In this document: piece by piece, positions 47,519 through 57,000 of the stretch
Layout of the letters: the number at the start of each line of letters is the position of its first letter
Numbering within the stretch: the first letter of the stretch is position 1
Origin: CAISCU01 sp051861545
GTDB lineage: Bacteria; Bacteroidota; Bacteroidia; UKL13-3
Direction of reading: 5' to 3'
Length of the DNA: 64,000 nucleotides
NCBI GenBank assembly: GCA_051861545.1
Contig: JBIMKP010000013.1
Location: 30,461-94,460 of the forward strand
Translations under genes and position numbers: made by a program
The notes under the pieces: generated by a model
What the model was told of the DNA's origin: nothing
What the model saw: only the letters and a program-made list of their open reading frames with translations
The model's database searches: none

Positions 47519-48946
47519 TTAATGTTGAATTTTATTAATTAATTCTTCTAAACTAACTTTTTCTTGAATACCTGATTCCAAGTTTTTTAAGCTGAATATT
47601 TGATCTCTCATTTCATCATCTCCAATAATTGCAACATATGGAATACCTAATGAATTGGCGTAATCCAGCTGTTTCCCTATTTTTTTGGTGATATCTGGAA
47701 ATACTTCAGCAGAGATATTCTCTTTTCTGATTTTTAAACAGGTTTCATAAGCGAATTTTCTTCCTTTTTCATCAAAATGACAGAAGATAATTTTGGTAGG
47801 GGAGTTTCTTATGGTATCAGGAAATAAATTCGCTTCTTCCATTACATCGTAAATCCTATCTAAACCAAATGAAATTCCAACTCCAGATACGTCAGGTAAA
47901 CCAAAAATACCAGTTAGGTTATCATACCTACCTCCACCACCAATGCTTGATTTAAGTGTTCCGCTGGTAGCAACTACTTCAAAAATTGCACCTGTATAAT
48001 AACTTAATCCACGAGCAAGACTGAAATCTAATTCCAATTGGTTGTTTAAATCGCAGCCAGTAAAATCTAAAATTGAATTCACTTCTTCTAAACCTTTTAA
48101 ATAGGCTTCATTATTGCCACAAATTTCTCCAAGTTCTATTAAAGATGAAGTTGATTTAGGTAATAATAAATAGGCTTTTATTTTTTCTATTTGACTTGAT
48201 TTTAATCCTTTTTCTTTTAGTTCCTCTTCAACTTTTTCAATGCCGATTTTATCGAGTTTATCAATAGCCACTGTAATAGCTCCAATTAATTCTGCTGCGC
48301 CGCAAGCTTCAGCCAAAGCTGTAAGAAACTTACGGTTATTCATTTTTATTACAACCGGAATTCCAAGTTGAGCAAATGCTTCATCATAAATGCGAATGAG
48401 TTCAGCTTCATTTAATAAACTATTGCTTCCAACTACATCGGCATCGCATTGCCAGAATTCTCTGTATCTTCCTTTTTGAGGTCTATCAGCTCTCCAAACT
48501 GGTTGCATTTGGTAGCGCTTAAAAGGAAAACTGATTTGGTTTCTGTTCATAACCACATACCTCGCAAAAGGTACTGTTAAATCGTAACGTAAACCTTTTT
48601 CTGCAATAAAAGATAAGCTTCGTTTAGAATCTAAATCACTTAGTTTTCCGCTAAATGAAGGTAAAAAAGTAGGGTCTAATTCTTCATGACCTAAAGCTTT
48701 TTCATTGTATTCAATTAGCTTTTTGAAATAATCACCTGAATTTAAAATTTTGAACAATAATTGGTCTCCTTCATCACCATATTTTCCTGTTAATGTGCTC
48801 AGGTTTTCCATGGAAGGAGTTTCTAAAGGCATAAAGCCTGATTTTTTAAATACAGCTTCAATAATTTGAAGTATATATTTTCTTCTTTGCACCTCTTTTG
48901 GACCGAAGTCTCTAGTGCCTTGTGGTATGGATGGTTTTTGTGCCAT
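47519..48946 (-). CDS. hisS: Histidyl-tRNA synthetase
   Basis: A 475-residue class II aminoacyl-tRNA synthetase. Motif 1 region: QGTRDFGPKEVQRRKY and TPSMENL. Motif 2: RYREFWQCDADVVG. The histidine-binding segment LRYDLTVPFARYV and the HisA boxes RGLSYYTGAIFEV and SSIGGGGRYDNL are present. The C-terminal anticodon-binding domain starts about 370 (KIIFCHFDEKGRK). It is somewhat longer than E. coli HisS (424), as is common in Bacteroidota. It heads the hisS-hutH-nadC operon; its promoter should lie in the 68 bp between it and the DAO gene. Confidence 0.96.
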   Translation of the reverse strand: MAQKPSIPQGTRDFGPKEVQRRKYILQIIEAVFKKSGFMPLETPSMENLSTLTGKYGDEGDQLLFKILNSGDYFKKLIEYNEKALGHEELDPTFLPSFSGKLSDLDSKRSLSFIAEKGLRYDLTVPFARYVVMNRNQISFPFKRYQMQPVWRADRPQKGRYREFWQCDADVVGSNSLLNEAELIRIYDEAFAQLGIPVVIKMNNRKFLTALAEACGAAELIGAITVAIDKLDKIGIEKVEEELKEKGLKSSQIEKIKAYLLLPKSTSSLIELGEICGNNEAYLKGLEEVNSILDFTGCDLNNQLELDFSLARGLSYYTGAIFEVVATSGTLKSSIGGGGRYDNLTGIFGLPDVSGVGISFGLDRIYDVMEEANLFPDTIRNSPTKIIFCHFDEKGRKFAYETCLKIRKENISAEVFPDITKKIGKQLDYANSLGIPYVAIIGDDEMRDQIFSLKNLESGIQEKVSLEELINKIQH

Positions 48947-49014
48947 GGTGCGCGAAGATAAGCATAAAAGATGAATGGCACATTTTTAAGCCAATGTATA
49001 GAAAGTCACAATTG

Positions 49015-50142
49015 CTAATCTAAAAGCATTTCAGCCAATTCTTCTCCAATTTTTCCAGATAAAGCTACTCCCATTCCATTCATTCGAACACCAGCAACTA
49101 TATTGTTAGATATCTTTTTGATAAAGGGAGTTTTATTGCCTCCAAACGCCATAATACCAGCCCATTGTCTTTCAATTTTAAAATCATGATCAGGAATTAT
49201 CCAATCTTTTAAATGAGCAATTAATTGGTTTTGTATGGTAGGATTAAGTTCAAATTCCAATGACTCTTCTGTTTTAAAATCAAGGTTTCTTCCACCTCCA
49301 AACAAAACCCTTTTGCCTACATTTCTAAAATAATAATAACCTTTGTCGAAACTATAAGTGCCATTCAATTTTAAGCCTTCAATTTCATTTGTTACTAAAA
49401 CTTGGCCACGACCAGGTTGTAAATCTAAATCAGGTAATATCTTTTTACTAAAAGCATTGGTGCAAATAGCTAATTTTTTTGTTTTTATTTTGATAGATTG
49501 AAACTCGCTTTTTGCTACAATGCCTATAGAATCGGAATCTTCTTGAATCTCATCAACACTAGTTCCTGTAAATATTCTAATACCTATTTGATTGGCATAA
49601 GTAACAAAATTATCCATCATCAAACCAGTATCAATTTGTCCATCTAAATTGTTTTTGTAAATTGATTGAACTTTATTTTTATCGAATCCAAAATAGGCAT
49701 AATGTGAAGGCATTTTTTCAAAAACAGCTTTCTTAAAAACAGGAAATAGAATCTGATTGAGCAATTCAATATTTGATTCATTAAATTCTTGTTGATGAAA
49801 GATTATTTCATGTGAGCCAGTTGCTTCATATCCAATATTTTCATCTCCTAGTCGATTACGTAAAATTTGTAATCCACTAAATCTTTTACTCACTAATTTA
49901 ATCAGTGATTCTTTACCCATTAATTCTAAGTCAGCCAAATCTTCGGTAGGATTTCCTATACATGCAAAACCTGCATTTTTAGTGCTTGCTCCGCTGGGAA
50001 GAATGCCTCTTTCTAAAATAGCTATTTTTAAGTTGTTGTTTTTTTCTTTGATGGAACAAGCTGTAGATAGTCCGCAAATGCCAGAACCAATTATAATTAC
50101 ATCAAAGTTTATTAAATTTTTATTCTCCCAAAAACTAATCAT
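49015..50142 (-). CDS. FAD-dependent amine/D-amino-acid-oxidase-type oxidoreductase
   Basis: A 375-residue flavoenzyme of the DAO superfamily. The N-terminal dinucleotide fold is FDVIIIGSGICGLSTAC (GxGxxG), followed by the acidic end of strand 2 (ILERG) and SGASTKNAGFACIGNP, which is the typical glycine-oxidase/DadA-like loop. The C-terminal FAD-binding part includes GVRMNGMGVALSGKIGEELA. No signal peptide or heme motifs are visible. The substrate is not evident; the oxidase versus dehydrogenase question is open. It is leftward and monocistronic, divergent from the beta-lactamase-like gene. Confidence 0.85.
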   Translation of the reverse strand: MISFWENKNLINFDVIIIGSGICGLSTACSIKEKNNNLKIAILERGILPSGASTKNAGFACIGNPTEDLADLELMGKESLIKLVSKRFSGLQILRNRLGDENIGYEATGSHEIIFHQQEFNESNIELLNQILFPVFKKAVFEKMPSHYAYFGFDKNKVQSIYKNNLDGQIDTGLMMDNFVTYANQIGIRIFTGTSVDEIQEDSDSIGIVAKSEFQSIKIKTKKLAICTNAFSKKILPDLDLQPGRGQVLVTNEIEGLKLNGTYSFDKGYYYFRNVGKRVLFGGGRNLDFKTEESLEFELNPTIQNQLIAHLKDWIIPDHDFKIERQWAGIMAFGGNKTPFIKKISNNIVAGVRMNGMGVALSGKIGEELAEMLLD

Positions 50143-50216
50143 ACAAAAGACTTAAAAATGCATTAAAAAATAAGTTATCAAAAATTGCTAAAGATTGAAA
50201 ATTACTTTTGAAAATT

Positions 50217-51245
50217 ATGAAAAATGTGAAGACAATTTTAATTTCAATAGTATTTGTTTCAATATCAATAGGTTTAGGTTATTTTTTGGGTTCAAAATCA
50301 AATAAAAAGGGAGATGAAAAGTCATTAGAACCAATAAATATTACACAGAAAGGAAGCTTAAGTTTAGTCAATCCAATGCTTCCATATATTCAGGAGATGA
50401 AATTGAATATGAAAGAATTAAAGACTTTCAGACCTAAATTAGACACCTATTTAGAACAAATTCATAAACAATATCCAGAAATTCATATTTCTTATTATTT
50501 CAGAGATTTAAATAATGGATTATGGATAGGAGTAGAGGAAAAGGAGTTATTTAGTCCTGCCAGTTTAATGAAAATTCCTGTAATGATTGCGGTTTTAAAA
50601 AAGACTGAATCTGAACCAGCATTTATGGAGAATAAAATTCAATACGACACTACACTATTGGATAAAATTGATGAGGATGAGGGAAATGGATTTAAAAAGA
50701 ACCATGGAGAATGGTATAGTATGGACCAACTTATAACCCAAATGATTTCCTATTCTGATAATAAAGCAACTTTAATGTTGATGCAAGCTGTTGGAATGGA
50801 TGATGTAATAAAAGTGAGTAATGATTTGAATCTAGGTATCAAAAATGATTTAAACATCAATTCAAATTTTTTGAAAGTAAAATCTTATGCTGCTATTTTT
50901 AGAATTCTTTATAATGGAACTTATTTAAATCAAATAAATTCAGAAAAGGCATTAACCTATTTATCAAAAGCTCAATTTTCAAAAGGAATAAGAGCAGCTG
51001 TTCCCGCAGATGTATTAGTTGCTCATAAATATGGTAGTAGAGATGAGTTTGATTCTAAAGGAAAAGCTAACAATATTCAATTGCATCATTTGGGAATTGT
51101 ATACCATAAAGAAAAGCCATTTTTAATTGGCATCATGACAAGAGGAGGGAAGAAAGAAGTGAGAGAAAAGATTATGTACGATTTAAGTAAACTCACTTAT
51201 GATGAAGTAGAATCATTTTGTAAAAAGAATGGGTTGGATAATTAA
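50217..51245 (+). CDS. Class A beta-lactamase-like serine hydrolase
   Basis: A 342-residue exported protein with an N-terminal membrane anchor (about 5-25). The serine-hydrolase fold has S116-L-M-K119 (SxxK) in LFSPASLMKIPVM and S180-D-N182 (SDN) in SYSDNKATLM. The third box, normally K-T/S-G, reads K-Y-G here in VAHKYGSRD. The lack of an obvious Glu166-type loop makes this more likely a peptidase/esterase-type relative than a true beta-lactamase. Class A relatives with KYG exist in Bacteroidota. ATG 50217 is preferred to a TTG at 50208. Its terminator is shared with ettA. Confidence 0.82.
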   Translation: MKNVKTILISIVFVSISIGLGYFLGSKSNKKGDEKSLEPINITQKGSLSLVNPMLPYIQEMKLNMKELKTFRPKLDTYLEQIHKQYPEIHISYYFRDLNNGLWIGVEEKELFSPASLMKIPVMIAVLKKTESEPAFMENKIQYDTTLLDKIDEDEGNGFKKNHGEWYSMDQLITQMISYSDNKATLMLMQAVGMDDVIKVSNDLNLGIKNDLNINSNFLKVKSYAAIFRILYNGTYLNQINSEKALTYLSKAQFSKGIRAAVPADVLVAHKYGSRDEFDSKGKANNIQLHHLGIVYHKEKPFLIGIMTRGGKKEVREKIMYDLSKLTYDEVESFCKKNGLDN

Positions 51246-51254
51246 ATTGAAAAC

Positions 51255-51290
51255 AAAAAAGGTGGATTAAAAAATCCACCTTTTTTGTTT
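51255..51290. terminator. Bidirectional terminator between the serine-hydrolase gene and ettA
   Basis: AAAAAAGGTGGATT and AATCCACCTTTTTT form a 14-bp stem with a 4-base A loop, and T/A-runs on both sides. Confidence 0.9.
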
Positions 51291-51292
51291 AT

Positions 51293-52966
51293 TTAAATTG
51301 CTTTAAATCTTACTCTATGAGGCGCTTGATCGCCACCTCTTTGTTTTTTGTTTTCTTCGTAATCGCTATAGTTTCCTTCGAAATAAACTACTTGTGAGTT
51401 ACCTTCGAAAGCAAGAATATGAGTAGCAATTCTATCTATAAACCATCTATCGTGACTAATTACAACTACACAGCCTGCGAAGTTTTCAATGGCTTCTTCT
51501 AATGCTCTAAGAGTATTTACGTCAATATCATTTGTTGGCTCATCGAGTAATAAAACGTTTCCGCCTTCTTTTAAAGTCATTGCTAAATGAACCCTGTTTC
51601 TTTCACCACCAGAAAGCACTCCAACCTTTTTGCTTTGATCGTTTCCACTGAAATTAAACTTAGAGATATAAGCACGTGCATTTACTTGTTTATCTGCAAC
51701 CAACATCAATTCAGTTCCACCTGAAATAACTTCAAACACAGATTTTTCAGGAAGTAAATCTTTATGACTTTGGTCTACATAAGCAGTTTTAACAGTTTCT
51801 CCAATTTTGAATTCGCCACTATCAGGTTGTTCAAGACCCATCATCATTCTGAAAAGCGTTGTTTTACCAACACCATTTGGGCCAATAATTCCAACAATAC
51901 CACCTTTAGGAAGAGAGAAACTTAGGTTTTCATAAAGTAGTTTTTTACCAAAAGCCTTACTAACATTATTGGCTTCAATAACTACATCTCCTAAACGCGG
52001 TCCAGCAGGAATAAAAAGTTCAAGTGTTTGTTCTTTTTCTTTTTGTTCCTCGCCTAACATTCTATCGTAGGCATTTAAACGGGCTTTTTGTTTAGCATGA
52101 CGTCCTTTAGCACCCATTTTTACCCATTCTAATTCACGTTGAAGTGCTTTAGAACGTTTGCTTTCTTGCTTTTCTTCAGATTGTAAACGAGCTGATTTTT
52201 GGTCTAACCAAGAGCTATAATTTCCTTTCCAAGGAATTCCTTCTCCGCGGTCTAATTCTAGAATCCAACCTGCAACATTATCTAAGAAGTATCTATCGTG
52301 GGTAACAGCAATTACGGTCCCCGGGAAGTTTTTAAGGAATTGTTCTAACCAATCAACGCTTTCAGCATCTAAGTGATTGGTAGGTTCATCTAATAATAAG
52401 ATATCAGGATTACTTAATAACAATCTGCACAAAGCCACACGACGTCTTTCTCCGCCCGAGAGCACATTTACAGGAGTATCACTTTCAGGGCAACGTAAAG
52501 CATCCATTGCCTTTTCGAGTTTAGTATCTAATTCCCAAGCATCATTTTGTTCAAGCTGTTCCATCACAAGTGCTTGGCGATCGAGGATTTTCATCATTTC
52601 ATCGCCATCAAGATTTGGGTCGGCAAGACTATTATTGATGTTTTCAAATTCTTCTAAAAGGTCGGTAATATGTTTAACGCCTTCTTTAACAGATTCAAGA
52701 ACGGTTTTGCTTTCATCGAGTTGAGGTTCTTGTTCTAAAAAGCCTATTTTATAATTTTTCGAATCGAAAACTACTTCACCTTGGAAGTTTTTATCGACTC
52801 CAGCAATAATTCTTAATAAAGAAGATTTTCCTGAGCCATTTAGACCCAAAACGCCAATTTTGGCACCATAGAAAAATGATAGATAAATATCTTTTAGAAC
52901 TTGTTTAGATGGCGGATAGATTTTAGAAACCCCGGCCATCGAGAAAATAATTTTGTTATCAGACAT
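51293..52966 (-). CDS. ettA: ABC-F ATPase EttA (energy-dependent translational throttle)
   Basis: A 557-residue cytoplasmic ABC-F protein that binds the ribosomal E site and gates translation according to ATP/ADP. It has two ATPase domains: Walker A GLNGSGKSS and GPNGVGKTT; signature motifs LSGGERRRVALCR and LSGGERNRVHLAM; Walker B DILLLDEPTNHLD and VLLLDEPTNDID. The linker about 240-310 has the EttA arm character (WLDQKSARLQSEEKQESKRSK and KARLNAYDRML). Length and the C-terminal HRVRFKAI fit EttA. It is monocistronic. Confidence 0.96.
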   Translation of the reverse strand: MSDNKIIFSMAGVSKIYPPSKQVLKDIYLSFFYGAKIGVLGLNGSGKSSLLRIIAGVDKNFQGEVVFDSKNYKIGFLEQEPQLDESKTVLESVKEGVKHITDLLEEFENINNSLADPNLDGDEMMKILDRQALVMEQLEQNDAWELDTKLEKAMDALRCPESDTPVNVLSGGERRRVALCRLLLSNPDILLLDEPTNHLDAESVDWLEQFLKNFPGTVIAVTHDRYFLDNVAGWILELDRGEGIPWKGNYSSWLDQKSARLQSEEKQESKRSKALQRELEWVKMGAKGRHAKQKARLNAYDRMLGEEQKEKEQTLELFIPAGPRLGDVVIEANNVSKAFGKKLLYENLSFSLPKGGIVGIIGPNGVGKTTLFRMMMGLEQPDSGEFKIGETVKTAYVDQSHKDLLPEKSVFEVISGGTELMLVADKQVNARAYISKFNFSGNDQSKKVGVLSGGERNRVHLAMTLKEGGNVLLLDEPTNDIDVNTLRALEEAIENFAGCVVVISHDRWFIDRIATHILAFEGNSQVVYFEGNYSDYEENKKQRGGDQAPHRVRFKAI

Positions 52967-54022
52967 AAGTGAAATAGCTTGTTTGAAATACCCAAAAGGG
53001 GTGTAAATATATTAATATGTAATTGGGATAAAAATTCTGATGTTAAAGTTTCTGATTTTTTTTTGATTTTGAATCATCAAATTCAGCTAATAGCTTCAAT
53101 TAAGAATTGTTTAACCCGGAATATGCTTAGGGATTTTGAGGAATCTGAATTTGTTTCAAATAAACAGGTTATTTTGACCAATTTTTAATTGTAGGTGTTT
53201 AAGGTTAAATTTTATTAATGCTTGATACAAGTATCTACTTGTTTACCAATAATTAGGACCATCAAGATTAATTAGAGTTTAAAACAGATTTATAAAAAAA
53301 GAATCAAACTAATCCCCCCCAAAAGCACTATGAATATCCCACTTCTTTACCTAAAATCAAGTTAACGAAAATTCAAAGAATTTATAGCTGATTAATATCT
53401 GTTGAAATCATAATAATTCATAAAAATATATTAGAAACAAAAACAGGGTAATTCTGCAAATTCATGAAAGTTCTAAAAAGTTTATATGATTATAGAAAAC
53501 GAAAAGTGGATCAAAACACTCATATCATTTTGAGCATTTTTCTGTAAAAATTAGACTAGCTATCGGGGTCTTAAATTTCATAAAATTGGGCAATTTAGAA
53601 CCAAACTACTTTTAAGAATCCTTTATCATAATGATAACTAGGATTTATAAAATCGCTTTTAGTAAATAAAAATAAATTCAGTTAATAATTTATTGATAAA
53701 AGTCAACTTAAGTTCAAATTTTTTATATCTATTTTCTATTTTATTATTTCTTGATTTAAAAATTTTCGTCATATTTTGATTTTTTATTTAAAATATACTT
53801 CGCAACTCGTATAGGATTATAGGCTATTAGTCATTTTTTTGGTTTTAAATAAGATTATTTTATACAATTACTTGCAAAATTGGTGCTTAATCATAATTTC
53901 GTTTTTTAAAATATTTACACAAAACATCAAATAAGTTGATTATTAAGTTAATTTATTTGTGCTTTTGTTTAGTGAATGTCCTTAAAAGTTAAAAGAAATT
54001 ATTAAACTATAAAACAATAAAT
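52967..54022. other. About 1.05-kb AT-rich gene-free region upstream of the giant surface-protein gene
   Basis: No credible coding sequence on either strand. It must contain the leftward ettA promoter and the rightward promoter of the giant gene, but no clear full consensus was seen; TTTATTTG at about 53953-53960 is one mismatch from the -7 box. It also holds a strong dyad (53227-53242) and a run of seven C at about 53314-53320, which is notable in such AT-rich sequence. Long leaders upstream of large adhesin genes are common, but none is proven here. Confidence 0.5.
53227..53242. promoter_or_regulatory. Dyad ACAAGTA-TC-TACTTGT
   Basis: Perfect 7-bp arms around a 2-bp centre, 261 bp upstream of ettA and 780 bp upstream of the giant gene. 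It could be an operator for either. No other copy was found in this region. Confidence 0.3.
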
Positions 54023-57000
54023 ATGATTAAAACACCTACCAAAAAAACAAGATTTGGGACAAAACTAAAACTACTGATATTACTCAGTGTATTTAGTTTG
54101 TTTTATTTGAGAACGAACGCTCAGGTTACAGTTACTGGAGCAACTAGTGGAAATGGTTCTTATTCAACTTTAAATTCTGCGATAGCCGCAATTGTCGGCT
54201 CATCACAAACAGGTGCTGCAATTGCCGTAAGTATAACAGGAAATACTACTGAAGGATCCTCCCCAACAGTTATAACTGCAGGTTCTTGGAATTCATTAAT
54301 TATTTCACCATCTGGTGGATCATATACAATTACAGGAAATCCTACTGCTGGAACAGCAATGATTCAATTTGATGGAGCTGATAACGTTACAATTGATGGA
54401 TTAAATTCAGGAGGGAATTCTTTGACTATAACTAACTCAACTGTTTCTGGAACTACTGGTACATCAACCATTCGATTTTTTAATGATGCAACAAATAATA
54501 CTATTACAAAGTGCACAATTTTAGGTGGATTTACAGCAGCAGTAACAACAAATGGAGGAAATATTTTCTTTTCAACTGGAACCACAACAGGAAATGATAA
54601 TAATACGATCTCAAACAATAATATTGGCCCAATAAGCGGAACTAGCTTATCAACCAAGGGGATTTTTGCAAATGGGTCAACTTCATCTGCTGCGGTTGGA
54701 AACAATAACAATATAATTTCAGGTAATAATATTTATGATTATTTTGGAGGGGCTGTAACTAGTGCCGGTATTTATCTTTCAGGTGGAAATAGTTCATGGA
54801 GTATTACAAATAACAAATTTTATCAGAGTGCAACAAGGACTTGGACATCAGGTGCTCAACATTCAGCAATCTGGGTTACAAATACTACATCAACTACTGG
54901 CGCTCAAAATTTCACTATTACTGGAAATACAATTGGATATGCGAATAGTTCTGGTACAGGTGTTTACGCCTTAACAGGTAGCACTGGTAAGTTTATTGGA
55001 ATTCAATTTTCAGGTTTAACAGATGGAATTGAAAATACAATAAGTTCTAATACTATTGCTTCAATTAGTTTGACAGGAGTTAGTTCTAGTGGAACAACAA
55101 CATCTGCTCCATTTATTGGATTTTATTTTACAGGAGGAGCAGTTACTAGTAATTTAAATTTAATTGGAAGTATGAGTAATACCGGCAATATTACTTTAAC
55201 ATCCACCACAACAACTGCTACTGATTTTTATGGTTTTTATTCTTCAGCATCTAACAATTGGACCTGCAATAAGAATTCAATTGGAGGTTTAAACATTCAA
55301 ACATCTGCAACTACCTCAGCATCTCATTTTGTAGGAATACGTTCTGTTTTAGGTTTGTCGACTTTAAGTTTTAACGCAGATTCAAATAATATTGGAGGAA
55401 GCATAGCACATTCAATTAGAAATACTTCTACTTCGACATCTTGTCAGATTAAGGGAATTTTTAATACAACTCCTTGTCCAAATATTACTAATAATATTGT
55501 TAGGAATTTAACTGTAAATGGAGGCACAGGTACTACCACTACATCTTCATTAGTAGGTATTTATAATACTTCAACATCAATTATTACTCCCTATACCATT
55601 GATAGAAATACAATTAGTGGACTAACAAATTCTAATTCAACAGCGGCATGTGTTGTTGCAGGAATTTGGCATTCAGGTGCAGTTTCGAATTCTGTTGGTG
55701 CTGGAGTCGTGAATAATACAGTTTTTTCATTAACAACGCCAAGTACTGGATCAATTTCATTAATTGGAGTATCTATCAGTGGAGCTACTAATATAAATGT
55801 AGGAGGAAATACTATATATAGCATAACGGGCACAGGAGCAACTGGATCCCATACAATAAACGGAATTTCAATTACAGGAGGTACAACAGTAAATGCATAT
55901 AGTAATAAAATTTATGATTTATCATCTAGTGCAATTGGAGGAATAGTTAATGGAATAAATGTAATTTCATTAACCTCTTTAAACATGTATAATAATGTAA
56001 TTGGAGACTTGAAAGCACCTATTGCAACTAGCTTAGATGCTGTAAGAGGTTTAAATGCTTCAGCAACTTCAATTTATAATATTTATTTTAATACGATTGT
56101 TTTAAATGCTTCAAGTACTTCTGCAACAACCTTTGGTAATTCATGCATTACCTTCTCTAGCACGGCTACTTCTTTTGATTTGAGGAATAACATATTAATA
56201 AATATTTCTACTCCTGCACAAAATGCTACAAATGTCGGTACTAATGGAATCGCTGCTTTAATTAGAAGGAGTTCTGGTACTGCATTAACTGTGCCTTCAA
56301 ACTATTCTACAAACAGTAATAATAATTTATTCTGGGTAAATCCAGCTTCTGGTACAAATAATCATTTAACTTATGTTGAAGGAACTAGTACAATTACAAA
56401 TCCCATGAATACCTATTCGCTTTTAAAAGCATTTATGGTAAATAGAGAACAAGCTTCTTTTCAGGAACAGCCTGGAACTTCTGCTACAAACCTAAGTTTT
56501 GTAATTAGTACTGTTGGAAGTAACTCTGAGTTTTTAAAATATGTTGCATCAACAGTAAGTGTTGCAGAATCAGGTGCAAGTGTAATAACTTCGCCATCAA
56601 TAACTACAGATTTTTCAGGTACAACAGGTAATAGATCTAGTACTCCAGATATAGGCGCCTATGAATTTTCTGGCTCTTCACCTGCTCCTTTCATAACTTT
56701 AAATTCAGTTTCTCCATCAGGTACTCAATGTTCAGTTACTAGCAGACTTGTATCTCTTTCAATAACCACATTAAGTGGTACTATTTCTGGAGCTCAATTA
56801 ACTTATAATAATGGTTCTGGGGCTACATCTGTTTCAATGGTTAATACATCAGGTAACAATTGGGAATATACAATTCCAGTAGCAAGTCCTGCAAATACAG
56901 TTGTAACTTGGTCTGTAGTTGCAACAAATTCAGCTGGATTGTTAAGAACTTATAATGGAGGTTCATATTTTGATGAACCTTTATTTGGAGTTACATCTAG

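Noticed and set aside
52979..53188. 69-codon frame upstream of ettA
   Set aside because: Starts with TTG, no ribosome-binding region, no family resemblance, lies in the ettA promoter region.
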